Shown piece after piece: positions 1 through 5,152 of a stretch of DNA of 5,152 nt. The stretch is from positions 1 to 5,152 of the forward strand of contig CAAGLP010000062.1 of the NCBI GenBank assembly GCA_900770805.1, read 5' to 3'. Source of the DNA: an uncultured Paraprevotella sp. (GTDB taxonomy: Bacteria; Bacteroidota; Bacteroidia; Bacteroidales; Bacteroidaceae). The notes under the pieces are model-generated. The model was not told where the DNA came from and ran no database searches. It worked only from the letters and a program-made list of their open reading frames with translations. How positions within the stretch are numbered: position 1 is the stretch's first letter; every line of letters starts with the position of its first letter. The position numbers and the translations under genes were made by a program.

Positions 1-119
1 ACGCTGGTTGTGATGTCGCCACGTGTCACCTCGCCCTCGGTGTATTCAAACTTAGGTCCGCTCTTGCAAGCAGAGAGCATGGCAATGGCGCACATGGATG
101 CAATGAAAATCTTTTTCAT
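1..119 (-). CDS. Efflux pump periplasmic adaptor (membrane-fusion) lipoprotein, N-terminal fragment
   Basis: The ATG at 119 (minus strand) opens a reading frame that runs off the left edge after about 39 residues. The visible protein begins MKKIFIASMCAIAMLSACKS, a lipoprotein signal peptide with a lipobox (LSAC, Cys at about residue 18), so the protein should be lipid-anchored in the periplasm. The next stretch, about residues 24-38, reads FEYTEGEVTRGDITTS. A 'v-rGdI' segment just after the lipid anchor is typical of HlyD/MacA/AcrA-type adaptors, where it is the first beta strand before the 'atG' turn. These adaptors bridge an inner-membrane pump to a TolC-type channel, which fits the TolC-family gene 65 bp upstream on the same strand. 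The leader AAAGAAAAGAT just before the ATG is purine-rich and supports this start. The MacA type (with a MacB ABC permease) or the RND type are both possible; the fragment is too short to decide. The family call rests on the lipobox, one short motif and context. Confidence 0.75.
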   Translation of the reverse strand, partial: MKKIFIASMCAIAMLSACKSGPKFEYTEGEVTRGDITTS

Positions 120-184
120 ATCTTTTCTTTATGTGTTTGAGTCTATTTTGTGTATGAGTTAGTGCTGTGATGTGTATGGTGGGC

Positions 185-1519
185 TTAAAGGTTCAGCTCC
201 TCTCCCTGGTAGAACTTCAGCAGCTGCAGGTTGAGCAGGAAGGTGTACTTGCTCTGCAGCTTGTCCTGCTCGGCAGAGAGCATGTTGTCGCGGCTCTGCA
301 GTACGTCCACCACGGTCTTCAGCCCGTTCTTGAACTGCTCGTCCACCAGTTCGTAGCTTGTCTTCTGGCTCTTGCACTTTGTCTGTGCAGCGATGAACCT
401 TGCCTGTCCGCTCACGGCGTTCAGGTGGAACTGCTGTATGCTGCTTGACAGGGCATTCTTTCTGTCCTCCAGGTCAAGTTGTGCTGTGGTCTTCTGCAAG
501 AGGGCCTTCTGCTTGTTGGTGCTTGTGCGTCGCTGATCCCAGATGGGCACGCTCAGGCTCACCGAGGCGCTCATGTTCAGATTGTTCTTCATCTGCTTGC
601 CCACCTTGCTGGAGCTTGCCGTATTGTGGCTGTCGGAGATGCCGGCATTCAAGCCGATGGTGGGGTAATGTCCACGCTTGGCAATGTTGTACTGAAGTTC
701 GGCACTTTCTATGCTCTTCTCGGCGCTACGTATCTCTGGGCGCGAGAGCAGGGCCTGTGCATACACCTCCTCTGCCGCAGGAATTCTTTCACCTGAGATG
801 GCATCGTCCGCTGGCACCTCGCCCGTCACGTCAAACTCGGTGCTCATGTCCAGTTGCAGGAGGTTCTTCAGCTGACGCTTGAAGTTCTGCACCTGTGTGC
901 CAATGTTCACCACATCATACTGTGCGCTACCCAGTTGTGCTTCCAGTTGCGACAAATCGGCCTTGGACATCTGTCCCTCCTTGTAGAGTTCCACGCCACG
1001 GTCGTACTGCTCCTTGGCGGTCTTTGCCAGCGACTGGTTCACCTTCTGTGCCTCCAGGGTGTACATAATCTGCACGTAGAGTTGCACTATCTGCTCCTGG
1101 ATGCTCAGCTCACTTGTTTCGGTGCTGAGTTCCATAATCTCGTTAGCCACCTCCTGTGCCTTTACGTTCTTGTGGTTGATGCCTCCGTTCCACACTGTCC
1201 AGTTCATGTTTATGCCATACGAACTGCTCACAGTAGTGTTGGGTGTGGTAACGATTTCGCCGTCCACATCGCGGTAGGTGTCAGCATCCTGTCCGGGACG
1301 GTAGCTGACGCCATGGTTGGTACTGAAACTGAGCGAGGGCCACAGTACGCTCTTGTTTTGCTTCAGAGTAGCCTCGCCACTCTCCTCGCTTACACGGTTC
1401 TTGCGGATGGTGATGTTGTTCTGCAATGCATGCTGGATGCAGTCGCGCAGTGTCCAAGGCTCTGCCCATGCTCCCAGGGAGCACATCATGAGCAGGGCAA
1501 TTGCTGTTCTTCTCTTCAT
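185..1519 (-). CDS. TolC-family outer membrane efflux protein
   Basis: A complete 444-residue protein, the usual length for TolC-family outer membrane factors. It should form a trimeric beta-barrel with a long periplasmic alpha-helical tunnel that exports substrates delivered by an adaptor and inner-membrane pump. A signal peptide is clear at residues 1-19 (MKRRT, hydrophobic core, cut after AWA). The two-fold internal repeat of the family is visible. Repeat 1 starts at W22-TLRDCIQHALQNN, has a strand-rich segment ending at VWNGG (109-113), then long amphipathic helices at about 114-220. Repeat 2 starts near EVYAQALLSRPEI (251-263), has YPTIGLNAG (285-293) and PIWDQRR (325-331), then helices to about 435. 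No lipobox is present, unlike OprM-type relatives. It is first in a minus-strand operon with the adaptor gene downstream, and a TAnnTTTG box lies 39 bp upstream. No Shine-Dalgarno is seen before the ATG at 1519. The substrate cannot be told from the sequence. Confidence 0.93.
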   Translation of the reverse strand: MKRRTAIALLMMCSLGAWAEPWTLRDCIQHALQNNITIRKNRVSEESGEATLKQNKSVLWPSLSFSTNHGVSYRPGQDADTYRDVDGEIVTTPNTTVSSSYGINMNWTVWNGGINHKNVKAQEVANEIMELSTETSELSIQEQIVQLYVQIMYTLEAQKVNQSLAKTAKEQYDRGVELYKEGQMSKADLSQLEAQLGSAQYDVVNIGTQVQNFKRQLKNLLQLDMSTEFDVTGEVPADDAISGERIPAAEEVYAQALLSRPEIRSAEKSIESAELQYNIAKRGHYPTIGLNAGISDSHNTASSSKVGKQMKNNLNMSASVSLSVPIWDQRRTSTNKQKALLQKTTAQLDLEDRKNALSSSIQQFHLNAVSGQARFIAAQTKCKSQKTSYELVDEQFKNGLKTVVDVLQSRDNMLSAEQDKLQSKYTFLLNLQLLKFYQGEELNL

Positions 1520-1557
1520 TTGTGTAATATGAAAATGTCGTTATGTTTTTTTCTGCG

Positions 1558-1565
1558 CAAAGTTA
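1558..1565 (-). promoter_or_regulatory. Probable -7 box of the efflux operon promoter
   Basis: On the minus strand this reads TAACTTTG, an exact match to the Bacteroidota -7 consensus TAnnTTTG, 38 bases before the TolC-family start codon. No TTTG-like -33 box is found at the expected 19-21 nt distance, so the call rests on the -7 box and its position. A second, less exact box (TAAATTTTG, 1566-1574) lies directly next to it. Confidence 0.5.
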
Positions 1566-1663
1566 CAAAATTTATTCTTTACGTATGTGTATTATCTCAT
1601 ATTTTGTCTGGCGATACGGCATAAGGTTTCATACATTAACATTTTTTAGGACTACACGAGATG

Positions 1664-1693
1664 TTGTTATATGCACAAATCTTTGTACCTTTG
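1664..1693 (+). promoter_or_regulatory. Promoter of ribE (Bacteroidota -33/-7 type)
   Basis: TACCTTTG at 1686-1693 matches the -7 consensus TAnnTTTG exactly. TTG at 1664-1666 lies exactly 19 nt upstream, the preferred spacing for the -33 box. Transcription would start around 1700 and give a leader of only about 35 nt before the ATG at 1735, too short to hold an FMN riboswitch. Confidence 0.68.
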
Positions 1694-1734
1694 CCAAAAG
1701 TATATAAAAATCACATACATAATTGCAGAAAAAT

Positions 1735-2337
1735 ATGTTCAGTGGAATAGTAGAAGATACCGCCAAGGTGGTACGCATAGAGCACGACCAGGACAATGTG
1801 CATCTTACCCTTTCATGCTCCTTTGCAGAGGAGTTGAGTATTGACCAGAGCGTGGCACACAATGGTGTTTGCCTCACCGTGGTGAGCCTTCAGGACAACA
1901 CATACACCGTCACCGCCATGCGCGAGACTCTGGAGTGCACCAACATAGGTCTGCTTTCCGTGGGCGACGAGGTTAATGTAGAGCGCTCCATGCTGATGAA
2001 CGGCAGATTGGACGGACATATCGTTCAGGGCCATGTCGACCAGACAGCACGTTGCATCGTCATCGAGGATCAGGAGGGTTCACACCAGTTTACCTTCAAG
2101 TACGAGAGCAACAAGGACATGGTTCGCCGTGGCTACTTCTGTGTGGACAAGGGCAGTATCACCGTCAACGGTGTCTCCCTCACGGTATGCCGCCCCACGG
2201 AAGACACCTTCCAGGTATGCATCATTCCCTACACCTTCGAGCACACCAACTTCCACACCTTTACCGTTGGAACTGTGGTAAACCTCGAGTTCGACATCAT
2301 TGGCAAGTATCTGGCCCGTATGAACTCACTTTTGTAA
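1735..2337 (+). CDS. ribE: Riboflavin synthase, alpha chain
   Basis: A 200-residue protein, the normal length for riboflavin synthase, which dismutates two molecules of 6,7-dimethyl-8-ribityllumazine to riboflavin plus the pyrimidinedione precursor in the cytoplasm. It has the two tandem lumazine-binding barrels. Repeat 1 begins with the hallmark MFSGIVED and has NGVCLTV at 43-49. Repeat 2 has the matching NGVSLTV at 145-151 inside KGSITVNGVSLTV. GHIVQGHVD at 94-102 and the C-terminal NLEFDIIGKYLAR (183-195) are also family signatures. The ATG at 1735 is chosen although an in-frame TTG at 1723 would add four residues: the family starts at MF(S/T)GI, and an A-rich stretch sits just before this ATG. 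The gene stands alone: the divergent neighbour is an efflux operon and a strong terminator follows the TAA by 14 bp. No other riboflavin genes are in the window, so the rest of the pathway must be encoded elsewhere. Confidence 0.97.
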   Translation: MFSGIVEDTAKVVRIEHDQDNVHLTLSCSFAEELSIDQSVAHNGVCLTVVSLQDNTYTVTAMRETLECTNIGLLSVGDEVNVERSMLMNGRLDGHIVQGHVDQTARCIVIEDQEGSHQFTFKYESNKDMVRRGYFCVDKGSITVNGVSLTVCRPTEDTFQVCIIPYTFEHTNFHTFTVGTVVNLEFDIIGKYLARMNSLL

Positions 2338-2351
2338 ACCTAAGGAAAAAT

Positions 2352-2399
2352 ACAGACACCTCTGTTCCTCATTCGGGATAGAGGTGTCTGTTTCTTTTT
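2352..2399 (+). terminator. Intrinsic terminator of ribE
   Basis: A perfect 12-bp inverted repeat, ACAGACACCTCT (2352-2363) with AGAGGTGTCTGT (2380-2391), encloses a 16-nt loop and is followed by a T-rich tract (TTTCTTTTT to 2399). It begins 14 bp after the ribE stop codon. A5 at 2346-2350 on the left flank would give a U-tract for the opposite strand too, so it could act in both directions, although no minus-strand gene is seen to its right within 560 bp. Confidence 0.9.
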
Positions 2400-2429
2400 A
2401 TCCACACGATATATTAGCACTAAACTTTA

Positions 2430-2461
2430 CCCTGTTTGTAATTCGTTGATTATAAGCAGGG
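2430..2461. repeat. Inverted repeat / hairpin, 12-bp stem
   Basis: CCCTGTTTGTAA (2430-2441) can pair with TTATAAGCAGGG (2450-2461) over 12 positions. Ten are Watson-Crick pairs and two are G-U wobbles on the plus-strand RNA, around an 8-nt loop. The wobbles favour a plus-strand RNA structure; on the minus strand they become A-C mismatches. The following bases (TTGTGATTTTATG) are only weakly T-rich, so a second terminator is possible but not convincing. Confidence 0.5.
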
Positions 2462-2519
2462 TTGTGATTTTATGAACATGTCCGTTTAGTCCTCACGATA
2501 ACACAGCCTTGTTCTCCTC

Positions 2520-2561
2520 GATGACAAAGGTGAGTCGTCGGGACGAATCAGCCTTGTCATC
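2520..2561. repeat. Imperfect 42-bp palindrome / long hairpin
   Basis: GATGACAAAGG (2520-2530) faces GCCTTGTCATC (2551-2561). Inside this, TGAGTCGT (2531-2538) faces ACGAATCA (2543-2550) around a CGGG loop (2539-2542). Eight outer pairs, two G-C pairs after a single bulge and seven inner pairs with one G-A mismatch form a nearly continuous stem. No T-run follows, so it does not look like a terminator. An extragenic palindrome, a protein-binding site or part of a structured RNA would fit. Confidence 0.55.
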
Positions 2562-2592
2562 GGGTCGTCTCGTTGGGGTCATCGGGACGAAT
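2534..2592. repeat. GTCRTCGGG motif, three copies at 22-bp spacing
   Basis: GTCGTCGGG at 2534, GTCATCGGG at 2556 and GTCATCGGG at 2578 start exactly 22 bp apart. Copies 1 and 3 agree further as GTCRTCGGGACGAAT (2534-2548 and 2578-2592, 14 of 15 identical). The middle copy departs after GGG (TCGTCTCG), and that segment is the complement, with one wobble, of the CGGGACGA in copy 3, forming a second hairpin (2565-2572 with 2583-2590, 10-nt loop). The arrangement is both direct and inverted. Confidence 0.55.
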
Positions 2593-2630
2593 ATGTCGTA
2601 CCATCTTCGTACCCTTTCAAAACCACTACT

Positions 2631-2667
2631 GTGAATATGGAAAATAATTTACATCTCCAATATTCAC
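2631..2667. repeat. Inverted repeat with one bulge
   Basis: GTGAATATGG (2631-2640) pairs with CCAATATTCAC (2657-2667) over 10 pairs with a single unpaired base, around a 16-nt loop. There is no following T-run. It is another member of the hairpin cluster between ribE and the fucosidase gene. Confidence 0.45.
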
Positions 2668-2769
2668 CGCACATATTCTTTTACTCCTTTTGCCAGGAAC
2701 TGAAATTCTTCCTCACGATACTTTTCATTTGTATCATCCTTACATCATTTCTCCATCCTCTGCTCCATC

Positions 2770-2799
2770 ATGCTATTAAAACCGAAGATGTAATAGTAT
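2770..2799. repeat. AT-rich inverted repeat
   Basis: ATGCTATTA (2770-2778) pairs with TAATAGTAT (2791-2799) over nine positions, one a G-U wobble, around a 12-nt loop. The arms are AT-rich, so chance is a more serious explanation here than for the GC-rich hairpins. Confidence 0.3.
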
Positions 2800-2889
2800 A
2801 AAACGTGTTAAAATATGCAAAGAAAATCAAAAAAAAAAAAAGCCGACTTGTTTCTTTATATTAAATAATGATAAGTTGACTAAAAACCG

Positions 2890-2897
2890 TAAATTTG
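2890..2897 (+). promoter_or_regulatory. Probable -7 box of the fucosidase operon promoter
   Basis: TAAATTTG matches the Bacteroidota -7 consensus TAnnTTTG exactly and lies 63 bp before the fucosidase start, leaving an A-rich leader of about 55 nt. No good -33 box is found at 19-21 nt upstream, which suits a promoter needing an activator, as is common for glycan-use genes. An overlapping alternative with TTG at 2848-2850 and TAAGTTGA at 2872-2879 (21-nt spacer) is weaker. Confidence 0.5.
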
Positions 2898-2960
2898 TAG
2901 CTCACGAAATCTATATAAGAGATAAATAAATACAATCTAAACAAACCAAAACACTAACCT

Positions 2961-4490
2961 ATGAAGATTAAGACACTTCTTGTTGGGTTGACAATTCCTC
3001 TTGCAGGATTTGCCCAAGAATTCAAGGTGGTTGAACAGGCACTGTCCAATCCGGACAATGCCCCTGCACCATGCCACCCAGTGCCACACGAACGCCAGAT
3101 CCTCTGGAACGAGACTGAGTTCTATGCCTTCTTCCACTATGGCATGAACACCTTTACCGGTCTTGAATGGGGTAATGGTAATGAGAAGGAGAGCATCTAT
3201 GCCCCCAAGGCTATGCCCAATCCCGAACAGTGGATTACATCCGTTAAGGCTGCTGGTATGCGCGGTGGTATTGCCGTAGTAAAGCATCACGACGGTTTCT
3301 GTCTGTGGCCCACCTCCACCACTACTCACAACATGACCAAGGCAGGTAGCGAGTACGGTCGTCAGGCCAATATTCCCCAGTTGTATGCCGAGGCAAGCCG
3401 CAAGCATAACATGAAGTACGGTTTCTACATATCTCCATGGGACAGAAACTCTGCACATTACGGCAAGGACACTTATGTAACCGAGGTGTTCCTGAAGCAG
3501 TGCGAGGAGTTGGCCGAATATGGCGACGACCAGTTTGAGATGTGGTTTGACGGTGCCAACGGTGGCGATGGCTACTATGGTGGCGAGGGTGGTAACCGCA
3601 GTGTGGATGCTTCTATCTACTACGATACTCCCAACCTTCGTGCCCGTGTTCACAAGATTGCTCCCAACTGTATCCTTTGGGGTGTAGGTGGCGAGGCTCG
3701 CTGGATTGGTAACGAATCAGGTTATGCAGGCAACACCAACTGGGCCATGACTGACTATATGGACGAGAACGTGGTGCGCGAGGAAGGCGACATCGATGGC
3801 TGGTTCTGGAACCCCGGCGAGAGCGATGCCAAGGCAACAAACAACGGCTGGTTCTGGCACCAGGGCGAGTCAATGAAGAGTGCTGCACGTCTCTTCCAGA
3901 TGTATCTGGAGACCGTAGGCCGCAATGCTACCCTCATCCTGAACTGTCCTCCCGACCAGTACGGCGTCCTGCCTACAAACACCGTAAACGAACTGAAGAA
4001 ACTGGGTCAGATGCTGCACGATCGTATCGGCTTGTCCGTTCATGGTCTCGACGATGCTACCGCAGCTCCCGACTTGGCCAAGACAGCAACCATCGAGGCA
4101 AGCGAGACACGTACCGGTGGCAAGTATGAGGTAACTAACCTTAACGATGGCAACAAGGAAACCTACTGGGGTACCAACGACGAGAGCCGCACTGCCACCC
4201 TCACCCTCACATGGGACGAGGCACAGACAGTACGCTATCTGGTATTGCAGGAGCCCATCAAGCTGGGTCAGCGCATCAAGGACTTCAAAATCGAGTACAC
4301 CGCCGATGGCGAGACTTGGACAGAACTTTGTCCTTCAATGGAAACCACTACCGTTGGTTATAAGAGAATCATTCCTCTGAATGGAAGCACATCTGACAGT
4401 TATGGTAAGGGCTACAATGCCAAGCAGCTCCGTATTACCATACTCGATAGCAGAGCATGCCCATTATTGTCTAACCTAAGTGTATATTGA
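2961..4490 (+). CDS. Secreted alpha-L-fucosidase, GH29 family, with C-terminal F5/8-type (CBM32-like) domain
   Basis: A complete 509-residue protein. Residues 1-18 are a signal peptide (cut after AGFA), so it should act in the periplasm or at the cell surface, releasing terminal alpha-L-fucose with retention of configuration. The catalytic barrel spans about 40-360: FFHYGMNTF (57-65), KHHDGFCLW (108-116), YGFYISPWD (153-161), EMWFDGANG (193-201) and GRNATLILNCPPDQYGVLP (320-338) are GH29 landmarks. D197 in WFDG is the expected nucleophile. E252 in RWIGNES (55 residues on) is the best acid/base candidate by analogy to GH29 subfamily B, which cuts alpha-1,3/1,4 linkages; that assignment is inference. 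Residues about 372-509 look like a discoidin/F5-8 sandwich (NLNDGNKETYWGT, then FKIEYTADGETWTEL). The ATG at 2961 gives a proper signal peptide; no Shine-Dalgarno is seen. Tandem stops TGA TAG end the gene, and another secreted-protein gene begins 9 bp later, implying cotranscription. Confidence 0.94.
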   Translation: MKIKTLLVGLTIPLAGFAQEFKVVEQALSNPDNAPAPCHPVPHERQILWNETEFYAFFHYGMNTFTGLEWGNGNEKESIYAPKAMPNPEQWITSVKAAGMRGGIAVVKHHDGFCLWPTSTTTHNMTKAGSEYGRQANIPQLYAEASRKHNMKYGFYISPWDRNSAHYGKDTYVTEVFLKQCEELAEYGDDQFEMWFDGANGGDGYYGGEGGNRSVDASIYYDTPNLRARVHKIAPNCILWGVGGEARWIGNESGYAGNTNWAMTDYMDENVVREEGDIDGWFWNPGESDAKATNNGWFWHQGESMKSAARLFQMYLETVGRNATLILNCPPDQYGVLPTNTVNELKKLGQMLHDRIGLSVHGLDDATAAPDLAKTATIEASETRTGGKYEVTNLNDGNKETYWGTNDESRTATLTLTWDEAQTVRYLVLQEPIKLGQRIKDFKIEYTADGETWTELCPSMETTTVGYKRIIPLNGSTSDSYGKGYNAKQLRITILDSRACPLLSNLSVY

Positions 4491-4499
4491 TAGCAAGCC

Positions 4500-5152
4500 A
4501 TGATAAACAAGAAATTCATATTTTCTGCTTTCGCACTCCTTGCTATGGGCTTGGGTGCATCAGCACAGACAACCATCAGTTTTGATACTGAGGACTATAA
4601 AAGTATTGGCGTTTACGACCAGTGGTCGGAGAGTCCCTTCCGCACAGGAGCTCTGCAAGGCAATGCCGGAATCACTAACAACCCCGACAAGAATGTTGAC
4701 GATGTTCTGGGCGTAGCTCCCAATGCCACCGACAAGGTTCTTGCCTTCCAGCGCAGCCGTCATGCCAGCAACACCTTTGGTGTGCGCATAGACCTGAAGG
4801 AACCCATCCGTCTGACCAAGGAGTTGCAGTACATCCATGTGATGACCAACCTGAAGAACAAGCCCCAGGATTCACGCATGATGGTGATGGGCTTGGGCAA
4901 GCGTGTAGAGGAAAGCTGGTCATGGCAGGACGGCGAGGACGAGCAGTTCTGGGCATGGACCAAGACAGACATCAAGGCCAAGGAAGGCTGGCAGGACATC
5001 GTGGTTAGCTTCAAGGGCTTCTCATATTCCAAGGAAGAGAATGCTAACAGCGGTATCGACATCTATGCTCTTGTCATCGTTCCCGACCTCCGCTCACCTC
5101 ATGCCGATGCAGCCGACTGGGTGGCATACATTGACGAAATTGTTATCGACAA
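4500..5152 (+). CDS. Secreted beta-rich protein of unknown function, N-terminal part (runs past window end)
   Basis: The ATG at 4500 opens a frame that stays open for 217 codons to the window edge, so only the N-terminal part is seen. Residues 1-22 are a signal peptide (MINKKFIFSAFALLAMGLGA then SAQ, probable cut before Q23); there is no lipobox. Residues 23-217 look like one beta-sandwich module: ISFDTED near the start, a DVLGVAPNATDKVLAFQRS segment (68-86), GVRIDLKEPIRL (94-105), YIHVMTNL (111-118), GWQDIVVSFKGF (163-174), IDIYALVIVPDL (186-197), and a closing WVAYIDEIVID (207-217). Jelly-roll modules of this style are common at the front of secreted Bacteroidota glycan-use proteins, either as binding domains or ahead of a catalytic domain; that is inference from the strand pattern and neighbours, and I do not recognise a named family. 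It begins 9 bp after the fucosidase stop codon, so it is almost certainly in the same operon. A catalytic domain could lie beyond the edge. Confidence 0.85.
   Translation, partial: MINKKFIFSAFALLAMGLGASAQTTISFDTEDYKSIGVYDQWSESPFRTGALQGNAGITNNPDKNVDDVLGVAPNATDKVLAFQRSRHASNTFGVRIDLKEPIRLTKELQYIHVMTNLKNKPQDSRMMVMGLGKRVEESWSWQDGEDEQFWAWTKTDIKAKEGWQDIVVSFKGFSYSKEENANSGIDIYALVIVPDLRSPHADAADWVAYIDEIVID

Larger units (their letters stand above)
2490..2720. repeat. Paired 11-bp direct repeat TCCTCACGATA (2490-2500 and 2710-2720)
   Basis: TCCTCACGATA occurs at 2490-2500 and again, identical, at 2710-2720, 220 bp apart. A shorter relative, CTCACGA, occurs at 2901-2907 just after the probable -7 box of the fucosidase gene. 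The copies flank the hairpin cluster. They could be regulator-binding sites or chance. Confidence 0.3.
2338..2960. other. 623-bp intergenic region rich in inverted repeats, without a credible gene
   Basis: No reading frame here has the look of a protein gene on either strand. From left to right it holds the ribE terminator (2352-2399), a 12-bp-stem inverted repeat (2430-2461), two adjacent GC-rich hairpins built around a repeated GTCRTCGGG motif (2520-2592), another inverted repeat (2631-2667), a pyrimidine-rich stretch (about 2670-2765), an AT-rich inverted repeat (2770-2799), a run of 13 A (2829-2841) and a -7-like box (2890-2897) ahead of the fucosidase gene. The right half is strongly AT-rich, while 2510-2600 is distinctly richer in G and C. 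Either a long structured leader, an independent small RNA or extragenic palindromes would fit. Confidence 0.6.

Noticed and set aside
854..1624. A 256-codon plus-strand open frame opposite the TolC-family gene
   Set aside because: It lies almost wholly antisense to a clear TolC-family gene, is rich in Leu, Cys and His without any domain pattern, and has no promoter of its own. It is a codon-bias shadow.
1723..1734. TTG at 1723 as an upstream start for ribE
   Set aside because: Riboflavin synthases start at MF(S/T)GI, which the ATG at 1735 gives exactly; the extra residues MQKN are not a family feature.
1700..1734. FMN riboswitch ahead of ribE
   Set aside because: The predicted leader is only about 35 nt and shows none of the multi-stem layout of that riboswitch.
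2338..2960. CRISPR array or insertion sequence in the long intergenic region
   Set aside because: The repeated motif is too short and variable and has no unique spacers of normal length; there is no transposase or terminal inverted repeat pair enclosing a gene.
2937..3653. A 238-codon minus-strand open frame opposite the fucosidase gene
   Set aside because: It is antisense to the GH29 catalytic domain, has no recognisable motifs and is explained by the codon use of the real gene.
3798..3872. Apparent internal duplication GWFWNPGES / GWFWHQGES in the fucosidase
   Set aside because: Both segments match successive ordinary GH29 subfamily B motifs (a W-x-P-x-E-x-D segment followed by GWF-aromatic-H), so similarity between them is probably not a recent duplication.

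Overview
The window looks like Bacteroidota chromosome, most likely Bacteroidales of the Prevotella/Bacteroides type. Three things point there: promoter elements of the TAnnTTTG class (the -7 box of the Bacteroidota housekeeping sigma factor) in front of three transcription units, start codons with A-rich rather than Shine-Dalgarno leaders, and gene content (a lipoprotein efflux adaptor with a TolC-type partner, and a secreted GH29 fucosidase paired with a secreted beta-rich protein). The species cannot be fixed from the sequence alone.

Left part, minus strand (1-1519): a tripartite efflux operon read right to left. A TolC-family outer membrane factor (185-1519) comes first, followed 65 bp later by the start of a lipoprotein membrane-fusion/adaptor protein (1-119, cut by the window edge). 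The inner-membrane pump is presumably further left, outside the window.

Middle (1520-2400): a 215-bp divergent intergenic region carries a -7 box for the efflux operon on the minus strand and a well-formed promoter for the riboflavin synthase gene ribE (1735-2337) on the plus strand. ribE appears monocistronic and ends in a strong intrinsic terminator (2352-2399).

Intergenic region 2338-2960: 623 bp without a credible gene. Besides the ribE terminator it holds several further inverted repeats (about 2430-2461, 2520-2561, 2565-2590, 2631-2667 and 2770-2799), a short motif repeated three times at exact 22-bp spacing (2534-2586), an 11-bp direct repeat, a 13-A run and a probable promoter box just before the next gene. 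This is the least explained part of the window.

Right part, plus strand (2961-5152): a secreted alpha-L-fucosidase of family GH29 with a C-terminal carbohydrate-binding-like domain (2961-4490). Nine bases later comes a second secreted protein (4500 to beyond the window end) whose visible part looks like a beta-sandwich module and whose function I do not recognise. The pair is probably one transcription unit, a fragment of a glycan-use locus for fucosylated host or plant glycans. No SusC/SusD pair or regulator is visible here. I found no mobile element, CRISPR array, tRNA or rRNA.
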